A model generated the notes under the pieces. That model was given only the letters and a program-made list of their open reading frames with translations. It did not search any database and was not told where the DNA came from. DNA of 64,000 bases, from contig OY726565.1 of NCBI GenBank assembly GCA_963383645.1, forward strand, positions 30,064,034 to 30,128,033, read 5' to 3'. Each line of letters begins with the position of its first letter. The first letter of the stretch is position 1. The translations under genes and the position numbers were made by a program. Below are positions 12,400 to 23,149 of the stretch, piece by piece. The stretch comes from Muscardinus avellanarius (taxonomy: Eukaryota > Chordata > Mammalia > Rodentia > Gliridae).

Positions 12400-12585
12400 T
12401 GAGTCAGACAAAGTGGTGCATACCTGTAGTCCCAGAATTAGGAAGGCTGAGACAGGAGGATTGCAGATTCAAGGTCAGCCTCCCAATTTTAGGTAGACCT
12501 TGTTTCAAAATAAATTTAAAAATAGGACTGGAGGTGTAGCTTGGAGGTAGAATGCCTCTGGGCTCAATCCCCAGAACCAAAGAGG
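12400..12585 (+). mobile_element. B1-dID SINE
   Basis: B1 head with 'gtggtgcatacctgtagtcc', A-rich linker, and dID tail 'tgtagcttggaggtagaatg' to 'caatccccagaacc'. The A-rich tail has evolved into the purine-rich repeat that follows. Confidence 0.88.
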
Positions 12586-12685
12586 AAGGAGGAAGAAGAG
12601 GAGAAGGAGGAGAAGGAGGAGAAGGAGGAGGAGGAGGAGGACCAGGAGGACCAGGAGGACCAGGAGGACCAGGAGGACAAGGAGT
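12586..12685. repeat. Purine-rich GGA/GAA tract and 9-bp minisatellite
   Basis: GGA/GAA-type repeats pass into about five tandem copies of the 9-mer gaggaccag. Frames through it yield collagen-like Gly-Pro-Gly or Glu/Asp-rich peptides, a property of the repeat and not evidence of a gene. Confidence 0.9.
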
Positions 12686-13067
12686 TGTGGATACAGCCAC
12701 ATGGGCACAGATTCATGGAAAAGAGAATGAAGGTAAAATCAATAGGAACTGATGACTCATTGAATGCGAGGAAAAAGCAATTAAAGCTAATGTGAAGACT
12801 TTGTGTCTAAAGAATAAAAAAATGATGATGAGATAATGTAAGAAAGACAAAAAGGGGTGGTTTTAGGGGGCAGTGAAAATATGAGTCCAACATTAAATGA
12901 ATCTCAGACGGTGACAGGATATTTGGATGGTAATGTCTGGTGGTTGGAGATTTTGAGGATTAGCTCTAGTACTTTCCTCAGATAGAAAGGACATTTCAAC
13001 ACAGACCTACAGTAGCTGATGAAAACACCCTTGGAAACCCAGCTTTAATCTAGAATCTCAAAATCCC

Positions 13068-13162
13068 TTCTTTTGCAATTCTTTCTTTTAACTTTTCTTG
13101 AAAATATGGGCACAGATTTTTTTCTTTTGCAATTCTTTCTTTTAACTTTTCTTGAAAATATG
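13068..13162. repeat. Direct duplication, 54-bp period
   Basis: A 41-bp segment beginning 'ttcttttgcaattctttc' occurs at 13068-13108 and again, identically, at 13122-13162, separated by 13 bp. Local tandem duplication. Confidence 0.92.
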
Positions 13163-14990
13163 ACCATTAAAAAAATGTATGCAATTCTACAGAGCTCAGT
13201 CATTGTGGTTCCACAGAGCAGACAATTTTTTTTTTCGACCAACCAAGATTTTCCAGCCTTCTGATGCCAATTTGGGCTCAAATACCTTTTTTCCCCTAAC
13301 ATCCTAAAGTGTGAAAACATATGTTTTCCTTAGCCCACACCCTGCCCACAGCATATCCTGTAAAATTCCATCCTTCTTCACTTAACTTATAGCTTTAGAA
13401 TGATATGGGTCTTAAAATAAAAACTCAAGGGCTCAAGGATAGGATAACAGTGTGTTCCTAATGTAAATATATCAGGAAGCCAAATGTTTCAGAAAATACT
13501 CAAGTTCAAGAATTCTGCTCTTTGTAAAGGAGCCTTTTGAGAATGATTGCTTGTATTTTCCATTTAAAAAATAGAAAGTTTATGTAGTAATCATTCCCCC
13601 CCAAGGGCTGAAAATGTAGGCAAGCAGTGCTTAGCCCTCCAAGAAAGGCCCATAAAACTTAACTTTTCAGTATATTTTGAAAAAATGAACCATTTCCTAA
13701 GCAGAATTCGAAGCTTTGAGATAAAATTAAATACTAAATTCAGTGTATTTTTTTCCTTTAGGGGAGAAAAAATTAAGGAGAAAATTTTAATCCTCAGCAA
13801 ACCTGTATTTCTAATATGAGTATGATCCATAAGTAGATACTGTGGCATTGTTCAGTAGAAAACTCTTAGATATCAAAATGAACTACAGCCAAGCCATTTC
13901 TATATGCATTTCATATCTCAGAACAAATTCCAATGGATGAGTAAAGGTTTCTCATATTCTGTCAAAACCTATAATAATGAAGGAAATAAGAAGAATAAAA
14001 ATTGTGATTTTAGTACAGTTGGATTCTATTAGGGGAAAATTATATGGATCCAGATATTTCAGAGGCATAATAGGTATCTTTTGAATGAAACAGAAGAGGG
14101 GTAATCTTTTATTAATAACAGCACACTGAATATAACTTAAAAATAAATAGAAGAGGAAAATAACAGAAAGCATACACTGACGATGAATTATTATTTAGCA
14201 GAGTAATAACCCTGAGTCATTTAGTCCAAGAGGTGATTGATAATAGGACATCTTTCTCTTCTGTAGAAGTTTGGAGTTTGTCATGGGATGGTCTATCCCT
14301 CTTCCATATCTGAGTATAGTGATAAATATCCATGGGTGATCCCTTTGTGAGCAGGCTGTCCCCTCTCTTCTCAGAAGAAGTCTCATATATGCAACCCCAA
14401 CCAGGCATTAAAACTTATGAAAACACTATGTAGCTTTTCTGAATGATAGTGATATCCTGTAACTGGAATCCCAAAACACAGTTAATTAAAGAAATACTGA
14501 ATTTATAAAAAAATAATATGGATGATTTATGAATTTTATTTTGAATTTTTTGGAAGAAGTATTTCTTGTGCAAAAAGTAACCCTTATTTTGTATGCAGAA
14601 TAATTACAAGGTTGTAAAAGATCAACATTTTCAACAATAGAGCAATGATTGGGTGAGACTTGTTATATCATCTTGATGAAATTATTGAAACAATTATAAA
14701 ACCATTGTGATTTAATCATTACTGATTAAGAATGCAACATTATGGAAAATATATTTTGCAGAAGTTAGAAGAGACTACATCACATGAAAATTATGCGAAT
14801 GGGTGTATATCGATGTTTTAAATTTTTAGATTTGTTTTATACTGTTTTATAAATTCTAAAGCAAGTCTGGAACCTGTATTGTACTCTGCTTATATATCCA
14901 ATACAAATATAAACATTTAAAATTCAAAATGAAGCTATCATTTGTCTTCATTAAGGAAACAGAGAACATAATATTCTACTAAGTTAAAAG
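13163..14990. other. Intergenic DNA, nothing assignable
   Basis: AT-rich sequence with several short minus-strand frames of 63 to 85 codons that have no recognisable motif. Confidence 0.5.
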
Positions 14991-14991
14991 C

Positions 14992-15192
14992 CTGATTTGC
15001 CAATGTCTTAATTGTGTAAACTTGGTTAAGCTACTTAGCCTTTCTGGGACTCAATCTTCTCATGCATAAGATGGAAATATTAACAGAACAGACTTCTCAT
15101 GATCATAAGATTAAATGAGATAATCCATAAAATGCCTCAGAAGAGTTCTTGGCACTAAAGAGAGTTTACTAAGTACCAGCTATTATTTCTAG
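14992..15192 (+). mobile_element. MIR SINE
   Basis: Clear MIR order: 'taaacttggttaagctactt', 'cctttctgggactcaatctt', 'gattaaatgagataatccat' and 'ttggcactaaagagagttta'. Confidence 0.8.
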
Positions 15193-15429
15193 TATACAGT
15201 ATAAAGCACATTTTTATATGTGTATGTGTACATGCATGCATGTATACATGTATGAAGGAACTTAGACATGACTATCACATACACTCAGTACATGGAGCTA
15301 TCACATAGTTCTCAGAGCTGAGTATGCGGCATTATGTATCAAGAATTCTGCTAATAATGCAAGTGTATTATGCATTGTATGAACATGTTATGCATTCTGT
15401 ATTATAGCATTTTATCATTACAAAAATTC

Positions 15430-15535
15430 TGATACTTGGGAATCATTGGCCTCATTATACAAATGGAGAAGTGGCGGCTCAGAGCGCTTCCATAACTGCC
15501 CCAAGGTCACAAAGCTATTAAATGGCACAACTATA
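15430..15535 (+). mobile_element. MIR-type SINE fragment
   Basis: Shows 'cctcattatacaaatggaga' then 'gccccaaggtcacaaagcta' and 'ttaaatggcacaact', the MIR 3' core. Immediately followed by a B1-dID. Confidence 0.65.
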
Positions 15536-15745
15536 GCTAGGCATGGTGGTGCATACCTGTAATCCTAGTACATGGGAGGCTGAGACCTGAGAGCGCAGGT
15601 TTGAGACCAGTCTCGCCAATTTAGCAAGACCATCAGCAACTTTGTAAGACACTGCTTCAAAAAAATAAAAGGGCTGGGGAGGTGCCTCAGAGGTAGAATA
15701 TTCCAGGGTTCAACTCCCAATACTACAAAACAAACAAACAAAAAA
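15536..15745 (+). mobile_element. B1-dID SINE
   Basis: B1 head 'gctaggcatggtggtgcata', linker, dID tail 'gggctggggaggtgcctcag', and an A-rich tail with AAAC units. Confidence 0.92.
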
Positions 15746-17184
15746 GAACAAAGCCATAACTATAAAAGGAATAAGGCTGACATACACCAAATTCACATTC
15801 TTAACTACTAGCCATAACATTTGCAGTAAATGGGAAATGAGACACAATTAACTCACATTCCAGTCCAGTGGCTGGTCTTCTCAGTAGGACTCCTGGACCG
15901 CCACACTTAGCTGCCTCCAGCAAGGCCTGTTGGGCTCCCTTAAGTTTAAAAAGTGAATATGAAAGCTAGTGAGGTGATTCCAAACTCGTGTAAACAGAAA
16001 ATAATTCTCTGTTAAAAAGGTATACAAAGAAACATTTTTCTCAAATAATTCATCTTAAACATTTCCATTATTAAATATGTTTTCTTTTTTTACTGTTGGA
16101 ACTCTTCTAAGTCTTGAGTGTGCTACTGTGAACTTTCGTTCTTCAAGAAAAGGATCTAACATGCAGTACTTTCAGGATTATTTTTCTCCCCAGAATCCTT
16201 TGTTCTGGAGGCATCAATTAACCTCCTTTAATGAGTGTCCCGGGAGCCCATTTGGGCTGCTTATGTAGTGGAAAAGGCCACCACGAGGCAACGGGAGGCT
16301 GGACCGCCTGCCACACACCCAATGTGATCTTAGGCAGCTGCTACTGCCGCCTTGGTTTCCTCCTATAAAATAAAGAAAATGAAGTCTAATATGCTATGGT
16401 GGCAAGAATGTCTTTCTATGTCAGAAATGTGGAAAAATCTACCCGCATGACCACTCCACACCACAGTGTGGCTCTTAATACCATCCTGGTTGACGATGGA
16501 ACCAGTGTTAAACAGATTGAAGCCCACAGTGTTTGTTCTCAGCATAATACAGAAGAGAGGTAAAAAATTACAAAGTTAATAACAGAAAACTTGGCAACCT
16601 AACAGGACACAGGAAAGATCTCTGTATGCCAGGCAGCACACAAATACCATGCTCAGACAGCAGTCTCGTGTTTTTTAATGTGGAATTTCTCACTTTGCAG
16701 AACAGCCTTACCTCCTACATCCTCCAATACTTCCTTTGCTCCAGTAGACCCAAGCCCCCATATAAACAAAGCTCCTCCTGCCTACAGTGCCCTACCTCAT
16801 TGCAAGGGAGACCTCTTCCCTGAAAAATGAAGCCTGCCTTCACTCAAAATGCGTGCACACACACACACACACAAATATACATGACAAAAGCCTTCACTTA
16901 GTATTTTTTCTGAATATATCAAAATCTTTAGAAAAGCATTTATTTTAATTAAAGTATGTTTTGTAGGGGAAAAAAAGCATCACAATTTCAAATTTACCGA
17001 TCACGAAATACAACTTTGAAGATTACAGGAAATTTCATGAAAAATTTAAAAATAAGTAAGACTATGATGAAAAATATTTCAAGTAATTACTGTTTAGAGG
17101 TGGAAATGTGTATCAAAACTTATTCAACTTGTGTTATTTTTAGTGCTTAGCTAATTAATATTCTCTACAATTTTTAATGAAAAA
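15746..17184. other. Intergenic DNA with a MIR remnant and a short (CA)n
   Basis: A MIR-like piece lies at about 16290-16385 ('gatcttaggcagctgctact') and a short (CA)n at 16855-16873. The remaining sequence is unassigned and the open frames show no domain. Confidence 0.45.
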
Positions 17185-17350
17185 AGTATGCTTCACTGGG
17201 AGCACAGGGCTGTTATGTCAGTACTTGGGAGGCCTGTGTACAGTTATTTTGTGAAATCCTGTTTTCTGTGAGATCCTGTTTGAAAATAAAAAGGATTAGT
17301 TTGTGTTCAGAAGTAGAGCACCCTTGAGTCAATGCCTAGGACCAAAAAAT
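17185..17350 (+). mobile_element. Degenerate B1-dID SINE
   Basis: Recognisable only by order: 'tcagtacttgggaggcct', 'gagatcctgtttgaaaataa', 'gtgttcagaagtagagca', 'caatgcctaggacc'. Internally shuffled or deleted in the B1 head. Confidence 0.6.
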
Positions 17351-17782
17351 GTGAGTTTTATATGGACAGAAACTGGTTGACTTTTTGGGTTTTGAGTCTT
17401 GCACCATGCTTGGCATATAGTGATCTGTAAAATAATGTTGAATCAGTTAGTTAAATAAATTGGATCAACCAAAGATGAGAAAAATAGCCAAGTCAAAAGA
17501 CATTTTCATTGCATATTTAGAAGACCAGCGTCAATGTGCATTAAAGACTGACGAGGAAAACTTAAAAGCTCAGCCTGCATAAATTGCTTTATCCATGAAT
17601 TATTATTACTAGCCAGGAATAATTTAATGGCTTAAACACCTTTTAAAATCTTCAGAACAAAGAATGCATGGCAAGGTAGAATGTGCAGAGCAGGTACTAT
17701 TTCTGTTAAGGGTGCCTTCCCACTTCAGAGGAAGATACCGCCATGCCTCACGAATGTCTTAATCTAGAGAAATGACTGATTT

Positions 17783-17857
17783 TTTTCTTTTTGCAGTCAT
17801 GAGAATTGAACCCAGGAACATTCGTTCTACCTCCTAGCTATACTACCAGCCCTATTA
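17783..17857 (-). mobile_element. dID half of a B1-dID split by a later insertion
   Basis: Reverse-complement dID tail with 'gaattgaacccaggaac' and 'cctagctatactaccagccc'. Its B1 head lies 5.9 kb away at 23736-23876. Joining the two across the intervening element gives the normal SINE order (dID, 'ccct-tatttatttttgaaat' linker, B1), so this SINE was the insertion target. Confidence 0.85.
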
Positions 17858-18243
17858 TTTATTATTTATTTTTAATATAATTTTATTGGTGCATTGTAGT
17901 CAAACATCACAATGGAATACAAGACTTGTGAGGATATTCAAGCACACATCATCCAATTAGCCCCTATCCAATCCCCATCCTACTCCCTCCCCCACCCTCA
18001 ATCCCATGCTTGATTTAGTGATTAACTTTGATATATTTGTTTACATACATCATGTGTTTTAAAGAGATTCCATCTTCCCCATCCAATCCCCTCTCATTGG
18101 TCACCTTAATTGCTCCTCCATAGGGCCCCTTCTTCAACTAGATTTCCTCCTATTACCCATTTCTTCCTAGTTTTTGCATATTAGGGAAAGCATCTGATTT
18201 TTTTATTTTCTGTGATATTTCTCTGTGTATGCCACATTGCAAG

Positions 18244-18560
18244 TTCCGATCCCATTCTTGAAGGCCTCCAGCACCGGCCTTGCCTCATGGCAGGCTCCGA
18301 TCCCAGCCTTGGAGGCCCCAGCCCTGGCCTTGCCTTAAGGCAAGCTCCTATCCCAGCCTCACTGGCTCCAGCTATGGCCTCACCACACAGCAGGCACCGA
18401 TTCTGGCCTTGCTGACCCCAGCACCAGCCTTGCCTCATGGCAGGCTCTGATCCTGGCCTTGCTGGCCCTGGCACTGGCACTGGCATAGCTGCCCGGCAGG
18501 CTCCTATCCTGGCCTCAAAGGCTCCAGCATGGGCCTTGCTATGCATCAGGCTCTGGACTC
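18244..18560 (-). repeat. VNTR of the old composite copy
   Basis: About six ~50-bp GC-rich half-units in the 'ggcctcatggcaggctccgatcc' register, clearly related to the longer arrays at 20.06-21.95 and 33.51-36.39 kb but shorter and more diverged. Frames of 118-121 codons cross it and reflect the repeat, not a protein. Confidence 0.9.
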
Positions 18561-18607
18561 TGTCACTATGGGCAGGTCATCTACAGATGTTCCCTTTCTT
18601 CTTCTTT

Positions 18608-18822
18608 TTCTTTTTTTTTTTTTTTGGTGGTGGTACTGGGGTTTCTGGAAACCCTCCTACCTCTGGGCTACACTCCTGGAGACCTATTCTTTTTATATAT
18701 TTTTATTTGGAAACAAGGTCTCTTAAGACAGTGAGGCTAGCCTCAAACCTTCACGATCCTCCTGTCTCCGCTTCTCAAGCGCAGGGATTGTAAATGTGCT
18801 CCGCCACACTGGGTATTCTTCA
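18608..18822 (-). mobile_element. B1-dID SINE inserted in the old composite copy
   Basis: Poly(T), dID complement ('tttctggaaaccctcctacc'), A-rich linker complement, B1 head ending near 'gccacactgggt'. It separates segment A from the VNTR of the old element, so it postdates that insertion. Confidence 0.9.
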
Positions 18823-18835
18823 TTTTTTTTTTTTA

Positions 18836-19090
18836 ATATGAGAGAGAAGTACATGTCTTTTGTGAAAGCTGGGACCTCAAATACCTCGTGGCAATGAATT
18901 TTGTCTCCCCTCCAAAGGCAGAGGTCCACAGCTTCACTTCGGAGACCAGGCTCTGCTGCTCCATGTGCACCCTGGCCTCCTGCTCTGCGCAGAGGAGCAG
19001 GGTGGCCATAAGGGCTGATGACTCCCAGAACACGCAGCATGGTGGCCTATCCCAGCTATGCGGGGCTCCCTCTGAAACCCCCAACTATTT
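18836..19090 (-). repeat. Segment A, copy 2, of the old composite element
   Basis: A ~250-bp segment that pairs with 23150-23400. Shared landmarks in plus orientation: 'gcaatgaattttgtctcccc' here against 'gcaatgagttttacctcccc', both followed by a 'tccaa' and 'cagagg' block. On the minus strand both copies end 'tctctYaTatTaaa' before an A-run. Aligned minus-strand peptides share L-W-x-S-A-x-G-G-E-x-K-x-I-A. The origin is unrecognised and it is absent from the young copies. Confidence 0.6.
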
Positions 19091-19353
19091 TACCACTGAG
19101 CATGTTGTCCAGAATTCCCGAGCATGTGTGGCAGGAGCAATCTACTTTTGGGGAGATTTCCTCAAAAGATCAAGGTGGACAGGACTGGATCTGTCTGCCC
19201 CTTCAAATTCTGGTCACCACCACCGCTGCTGCCACCACTGCCATCTCAGTTCTCTCCTGAACACCTTTCCCACACAGTTTGTTTACCAGAATTCTCAAGC
19301 ATGTGCGGAAGTAGCAGTATACCTTTGAGGAAATTTCTTTAAAATTATGAGGT

Positions 19354-19570
19354 AGACACCAGCCGGGGCCCGGGTCGCAGGACCCTGGGCCCTGGGCCGA
19401 ACTGCGCGTAGCACGCCAGACCCCTGGAGAAACCGGGCACAGTAAGACGCTGGGTTCTGGGCGGGGGTCACAGGCGGGGCACGCCAGATGGGGCCCGGGT
19501 CATGGGACTCTGGGCCCCAGGCCGAACTGCGAGTAGCACGCCAGACCCCTGGAGAAACCAGGCCCAGAAC
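19354..19570 (+). promoter_or_regulatory. GC-rich 5' tandem module of the young composite element
   Basis: Two imperfect repeats, period 125 bp: 'gcacgccagacccctggaga' starts at 19411 and again at 19536. CpG-containing, GC-rich and at the 5' end of the young element, where an internal promoter would be expected. The same module, period 121 bp, sits at 36870-37088 in the other young copy and is absent from the old copy. Promoter activity is inference. Confidence 0.55.
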
Positions 19571-20050
19571 AGAAAAAGATAAAGAAAAATATCAGAGAGG
19601 AGGTAAGAAAGCCGTTATGGATGCCAAGACACTGGAGATACAGACAAAACTTATCTAAATGCACTGGAACTTATGGAAAAATTCGCCGTGAAAGAGGACT
19701 GCTATTTCTCTATATTGTTAAGAATCTCAGACATCACCTGTAAGGAGAGAGTTTAGCGGAGACCAAGGAGAAATGCGGTGTTGAAAGAGTTCTCCGCGAT
19801 GGTGGTGGAGACTTGTATTCAGGAGAAGCAGAAACCGGATCTTACCAACTTTATTTTTTTGGAGAAATTACACCAAATGTCGAATGCTACCATCACGCAT
19901 GCTTAGGAACACTGGACAACATTCAGAGTGGAAAAAGAGCCTGGGAAGGATTTGAAATGGTGGAGGCAGTGGCAATGCCAGTGGCCAATACTCAGGGGAA
20001 GCAGAGATCTGATACATTACACCTGGAACCTTTGAAATAATAACCACAGA
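19570..20050 (+). repeat. 5' monomers of the young composite element
   Basis: Diverged ~170-190-bp monomers. Repeated landmarks are a 'ttcaggagaagcagaaa'-type start, '-ttggagaaattacacc-', an '-atgctaccatcacgcatgct-' block and 'aacactggacaaca'. The last start, 'tactcaggggaagcagagat', is near 19989. A 75-codon frame at 19813-20040 is intact here, at 36401-36628 and at 48398-48625, but changes between copies are mostly amino-acid-altering, arguing against a protein. Confidence 0.75.
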
Positions 20051-20056
20051 GACAGT

Positions 20057-21945
20057 GATCAGAACCTGCTGAGGGGTTAGGCGGGCGCCGGGGCCAGTGG
20101 CCGACATCGGAGCTTGCTGTGAGGCAAGGCCACTACTGAGGCCTCCGTGGCCGGGATTGGAACCTGCAGAGGGGTTAGACCGATGCTGGGGCCAGCGAGG
20201 CTGGCATTGGAGCCTGCCATGAGGCAAGGCTTGGGCTGGAGCCTCCGAGGTCGGGTCCGGAACAAGCTGAGGGGTTAGGCCGGTGCTGGGGCCAGCGAGG
20301 CCAGGATAATAGCTTGCTGAGGGGTTAGGCCAGTGCTGGGGTCAGCAAGGCCGGCATCGGAGCCTGCCGTGAGGCAAGGCCAGTACTGGGGCCTCCGAGG
20401 CCAGGATAATAGCCTGCCGAGGGGTTAGGCCGGTGCTGGGGCCAGTGAGGCCGGCATCGGAGCCTGCCATGAGGCATGGCCGGTGCTGGGGCCTCCGAGG
20501 CCAGGATAAGAGCCTGTCGATGGGTTAGGCCGGTGCTGGGGCCAGCGAGGCCAGCATCAGAGCCTGCCGTGAGGCAAGGCCGGTACTGGGGCCTCCAAGG
20601 CCAGGATAAGAGCCTGTCGAGGGTTTAGGCCAGTGCTGGGGCCAGCGAGGCCAGCATCGGAGCCTGCCGTAAGGCATGACCAGTGCTGGGGTCTCCGAGG
20701 CCGGGATCGGAGCCTGCCGAGGGGTTAGGCTGGTGCTGGGGCCAGTGTGGCCAGCATTGGAGCCTGCCTTGAGGCAAGGCCGGTTCTGGGGCCTCGAGGC
20801 CAGGATAAGAGTCTGTTAAGAGGTTAGGCTGGTGCTGGGGCCAGCGAGGCCGGCATCGGAGCCTGCCGTAAGGCATGACCAGTGCTGGGGTCTCCGAGGC
20901 CGGGATCGGAGCCTGCTGAGGGGTTAGGCCGGTGCTGTGGCCAGTTAGGCTGGCATCGGGGCCTGCTGTGAGGCAAGGCCGGTACTGGGGCCTCCGAGGC
21001 CAGGATAAGAGCCTGCCGAGGGGTTAGGCCAGTGCTGGAGCCAGCGAGGCTGGCATCGGAGCCTGACGTGAGGCATGACCAGTGCTGGGGCCTCCAAGGC
21101 CGGGATCGGAGCCTGCCGAGGGGTTAGGCCGGTGCTGGGGCCAGTGAGGCCGGCATCGGAGCCTGCCTTGAGGCAAGGGCGGTACTGGGGCCTCCGAGGC
21201 CAGGATAAGAGCCTGCCGAGGGCTTAGGCCAGTGAGTTGGCCAGCGAGGCCAGCATTGGAGCCTGCCGTGAGGCAAGGCCGATACTGGGGCCTCCGAGGC
21301 CAGGATAAGAGCCTGCTTTGAGGGGTTAGGCCGGTGCTGGAGCCAGTGAAGCCGGCATCACAGCCTGCCGTGAGGCATGGCCGGTGCTGGGGCCAGCGAG
21401 GCCGGCATCGGAGCCTGCTGTGAGGCAAGGCCGGTACTGGGGCCTCCGAGGCCAGGATAACAACCTGCCGAAGGGCTAGACTGGTGCTGGGGCCAGCGAG
21501 GCTGGCACCGAAGCCTGCCGTGAGGTGAGGCCAGCATCAGAGCCTGCCGTGAGACATGGCCAGTGCTGGGTCCTCCTAGGCCGGGAACGAAACCTACCGA
21601 GGGGTTAGGCCAGTTTTGGGGCCAACGAGGCCGGCATTGGAGCCACCGTGAGGCTAGGCCAGTGCTGGGGCCTCTGAGGCTGGGATTGGAATCCTGCCAA
21701 GGGGTTAGGCCGGTGCAGAGGCCAATGGCCAGCATTGGAGCCTGGCGTGAGGCAAGTTCACTCCTGCAGCCTCCAAGGCTGGGACCAAAGCCAGCTTAGA
21801 GGTTAGACAAGTGCAGGGGCCAGCGAGACCAGAACTGGGGCCTCCCATGAGGCAAGGCCGCTGCTGAGCCAGCGAGGTCTGGATCAGTCCACTGAGTAGC
21901 CAGGCCACTACTGGGACCATCAAGAGTGGGATCGGTACTTGCAAC
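20057..21945 (+). repeat. VNTR of the young plus-strand composite copy
   Basis: Roughly 19 dimers. A 52-bp half-unit starting 'gaggggttaggccggtgctg' alternates with a 48-bp half-unit starting 'gaggcaaggccggtactggg'; successive starts at 20319, 20371, 20419, 20471 and 20519 give 52, 48, 52, 48. A variant with 'gcatgacc' or 'gcatggcc' recurs at 20474, 20674, 20873 and 21073, a 200-bp higher-order period. GC-rich with many CpGs. Because 100 is not a multiple of three, each frame cycles through three peptides and hits the TAA of 'cctaaccc' on the minus strand. Confidence 0.95.
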
Positions 21946-22313
21946 GCAGCATGCACAGAGAAATATCGCAGAAAATATAAATCAGACGCTTCTCTTAATC
22001 AGTAATAACTAGGAGGAAAAGGGCAACTGGAAGAGGTTGAGCTATAGAAAGGGCCCTATAGTGAAGCAACTAATGTGACCAATCAGAGGGTATGTAATAC
22101 TGGAGGACGGAGCCTCTTTAAAACACAGGAGGTACATAAACAAATGTATCAAAGTAAATCACCAAAGAAGCGTGAAATGGAGGGAGGGGGAGGGAATGGG
22201 ATGGGGGCTGGAGGAGGGCTAATTGGATGATGTGTGCTTATATATCCTCTCAAGTCTTGTACTCCAATGTGATTGATATATGACTACAATGCACCAATTT
22301 AAAAAATAAATTA
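21946..22313 (+). other. 3' domain of the young composite element
   Basis: Holds 'gtgaccaatcagagggtatg' (CCAAT box, about 22077) and 'ctctttaaaac' (about 22113), an LTR-promoter-like spacing. The last ~180 bp parallel the 3' end of the L1 at 53190-53340: a 'ggagggagggggaggg' purine tract, then 'gatgatgtgtgc', 'cttgtactcca' and 'tgactacaatgcacca'. Sharing the L1 3' end is a plausible basis for recruiting the L1 reverse transcriptase. Confidence 0.75.
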
Positions 22314-22512
22314 AGCCGGGCGTGGTGGCGCATGCTTGTAATCCCCGCGCTTGGGAGGCAGAGACAGGAGGATCGCACAGGTTCGAAGCCAGCCTTTCGC
22401 ACTGGCTTAGGAGACCCTGTTTCCAAATAAAAATGTAAAAATAGGTCTGGAAGTGTAGCCCAGAGGTTGAAGGGCTTCCAGGAACCCCAGTACCACCAAA
22501 AAAATAAAAAAA
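22314..22512 (+). mobile_element. Young B1-dID SINE in the composite element's tail
   Basis: Well preserved head 'gccgggcgtggtggcgcatg' with intact CpGs, linker, and dID ending 'ggaaccccagtaccacc'. It splits the A-rich tail. The other young copy has the same 'aaaaaataaattaataaaaa' tail uninterrupted, so this SINE is the youngest layer of the nest. Confidence 0.92.
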
Positions 22513-23104
22513 TAAATAAATTAATAAAAAAATTTTTTTTAAATTATGAGGTGGATTGTATTGAATCTCTGCCTCTACCACATACTGACCACCGCTGCTG
22601 CTGCCACAGCCATCTCGGTTCTCTTCCAAGCACCTTATTCACACATGTTGCCCAAATTCCCGAGCATGTGCGGTGGTAGCATTCTACCTTTGGGACAATT
22701 TCTTCAAAAGATCAAGGTGGATTGAATCAGATCTCTGCCTCTCCTGAATACTGGCCGCTACCATTGCCGCTGCCTCTACATCTCAATTCTCTCCCAAACA
22801 CTTTTCCCACACTGCATGTTGTCCAGAATTCCTGAGCATGTGCGGCGGTAGCATTCCACCTTTGGGGCAATTTCTTCACAAGATCAGGGTGGATTGGATC
22901 AGATCTCTGCTTCTCCCAAATACTAGCCTCCACAGCTGCCGCCGCCACCGCCACCGCCACCGCCGCCGCCTTTGAGCTCCTTCCTTCCATGATATGATGT
23001 CCAGAATTCTTAAGCATGTGCGGCAGAAGCAGTCCCCCTTCGTGAGGATTTTTTTTCCAAAAGTTTCAGATGAATTGGATAGTATTTATCTGCATCTCCT
23101 GAAT

Positions 23105-23137
23105 CCTGGCTGCCGTTACCGCCATCTTGACAACTCT
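23105..23137 (-). promoter_or_regulatory. YY1-like start motif of the old composite element
   Basis: On the minus strand 'gtcaagatggcggtaacggc' contains CAAGATGGCGG, the YY1-type motif found at the start of many LINE-1 5' UTRs. A second match, 'gtcaagatggtggc', lies at the outer end near 23728. The equivalent positions are degraded in younger copies ('gtcaagaaggctgtggc' at 48189; 'gtaagaaagccgttatgg' near 19604). Binding is inferred. Confidence 0.5.
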
Positions 23138-23149
23138 CCAATATATATA

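Larger units (their letters stand above)
19353..22540 (+). mobile_element. Young VNTR composite retrotransposon (SVA-like plan), nested
   Basis: Flanked by a 12-bp target-site duplication AAATTATGAGGT (within 19342-19353 and 22541-22552). Removing the insert restores a continuous monomer of the older element: 'aggaaatttctttaaaattatgaggt' then 'ggattg', as in sister monomers. Order: GC-rich 125-bp-period dimer (19354-19565), LINE-1-5'UTR-like monomers (19570-20050), VNTR (20057-21945), 3' domain with CCAAT box and L1-shared end (21946-22313), and an A-rich tail carrying a B1-dID. About 3.0 kb without that SINE. No long ORF, so mobilisation must have been in trans, most simply by L1 given the TT/AAAA-type target and A-tail. 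Confidence 0.9.

Noticed and set aside
12541..12795. Collagen-like Gly-Pro-Gly and acidic repeat frames
   Set aside because: They arise from a GGA/GAA tract and a 9-bp minisatellite in a SINE tail; no gene context.
19813..20040. A 75-codon frame intact in three composite copies (also 36401-36628 and 48398-48625)
   Set aside because: Between the intermediate and young copies, 13 of 16 nucleotide changes alter the amino acid and only 3 are silent, so there is no sign of protein-level constraint. It more likely stays open because the copies are young.
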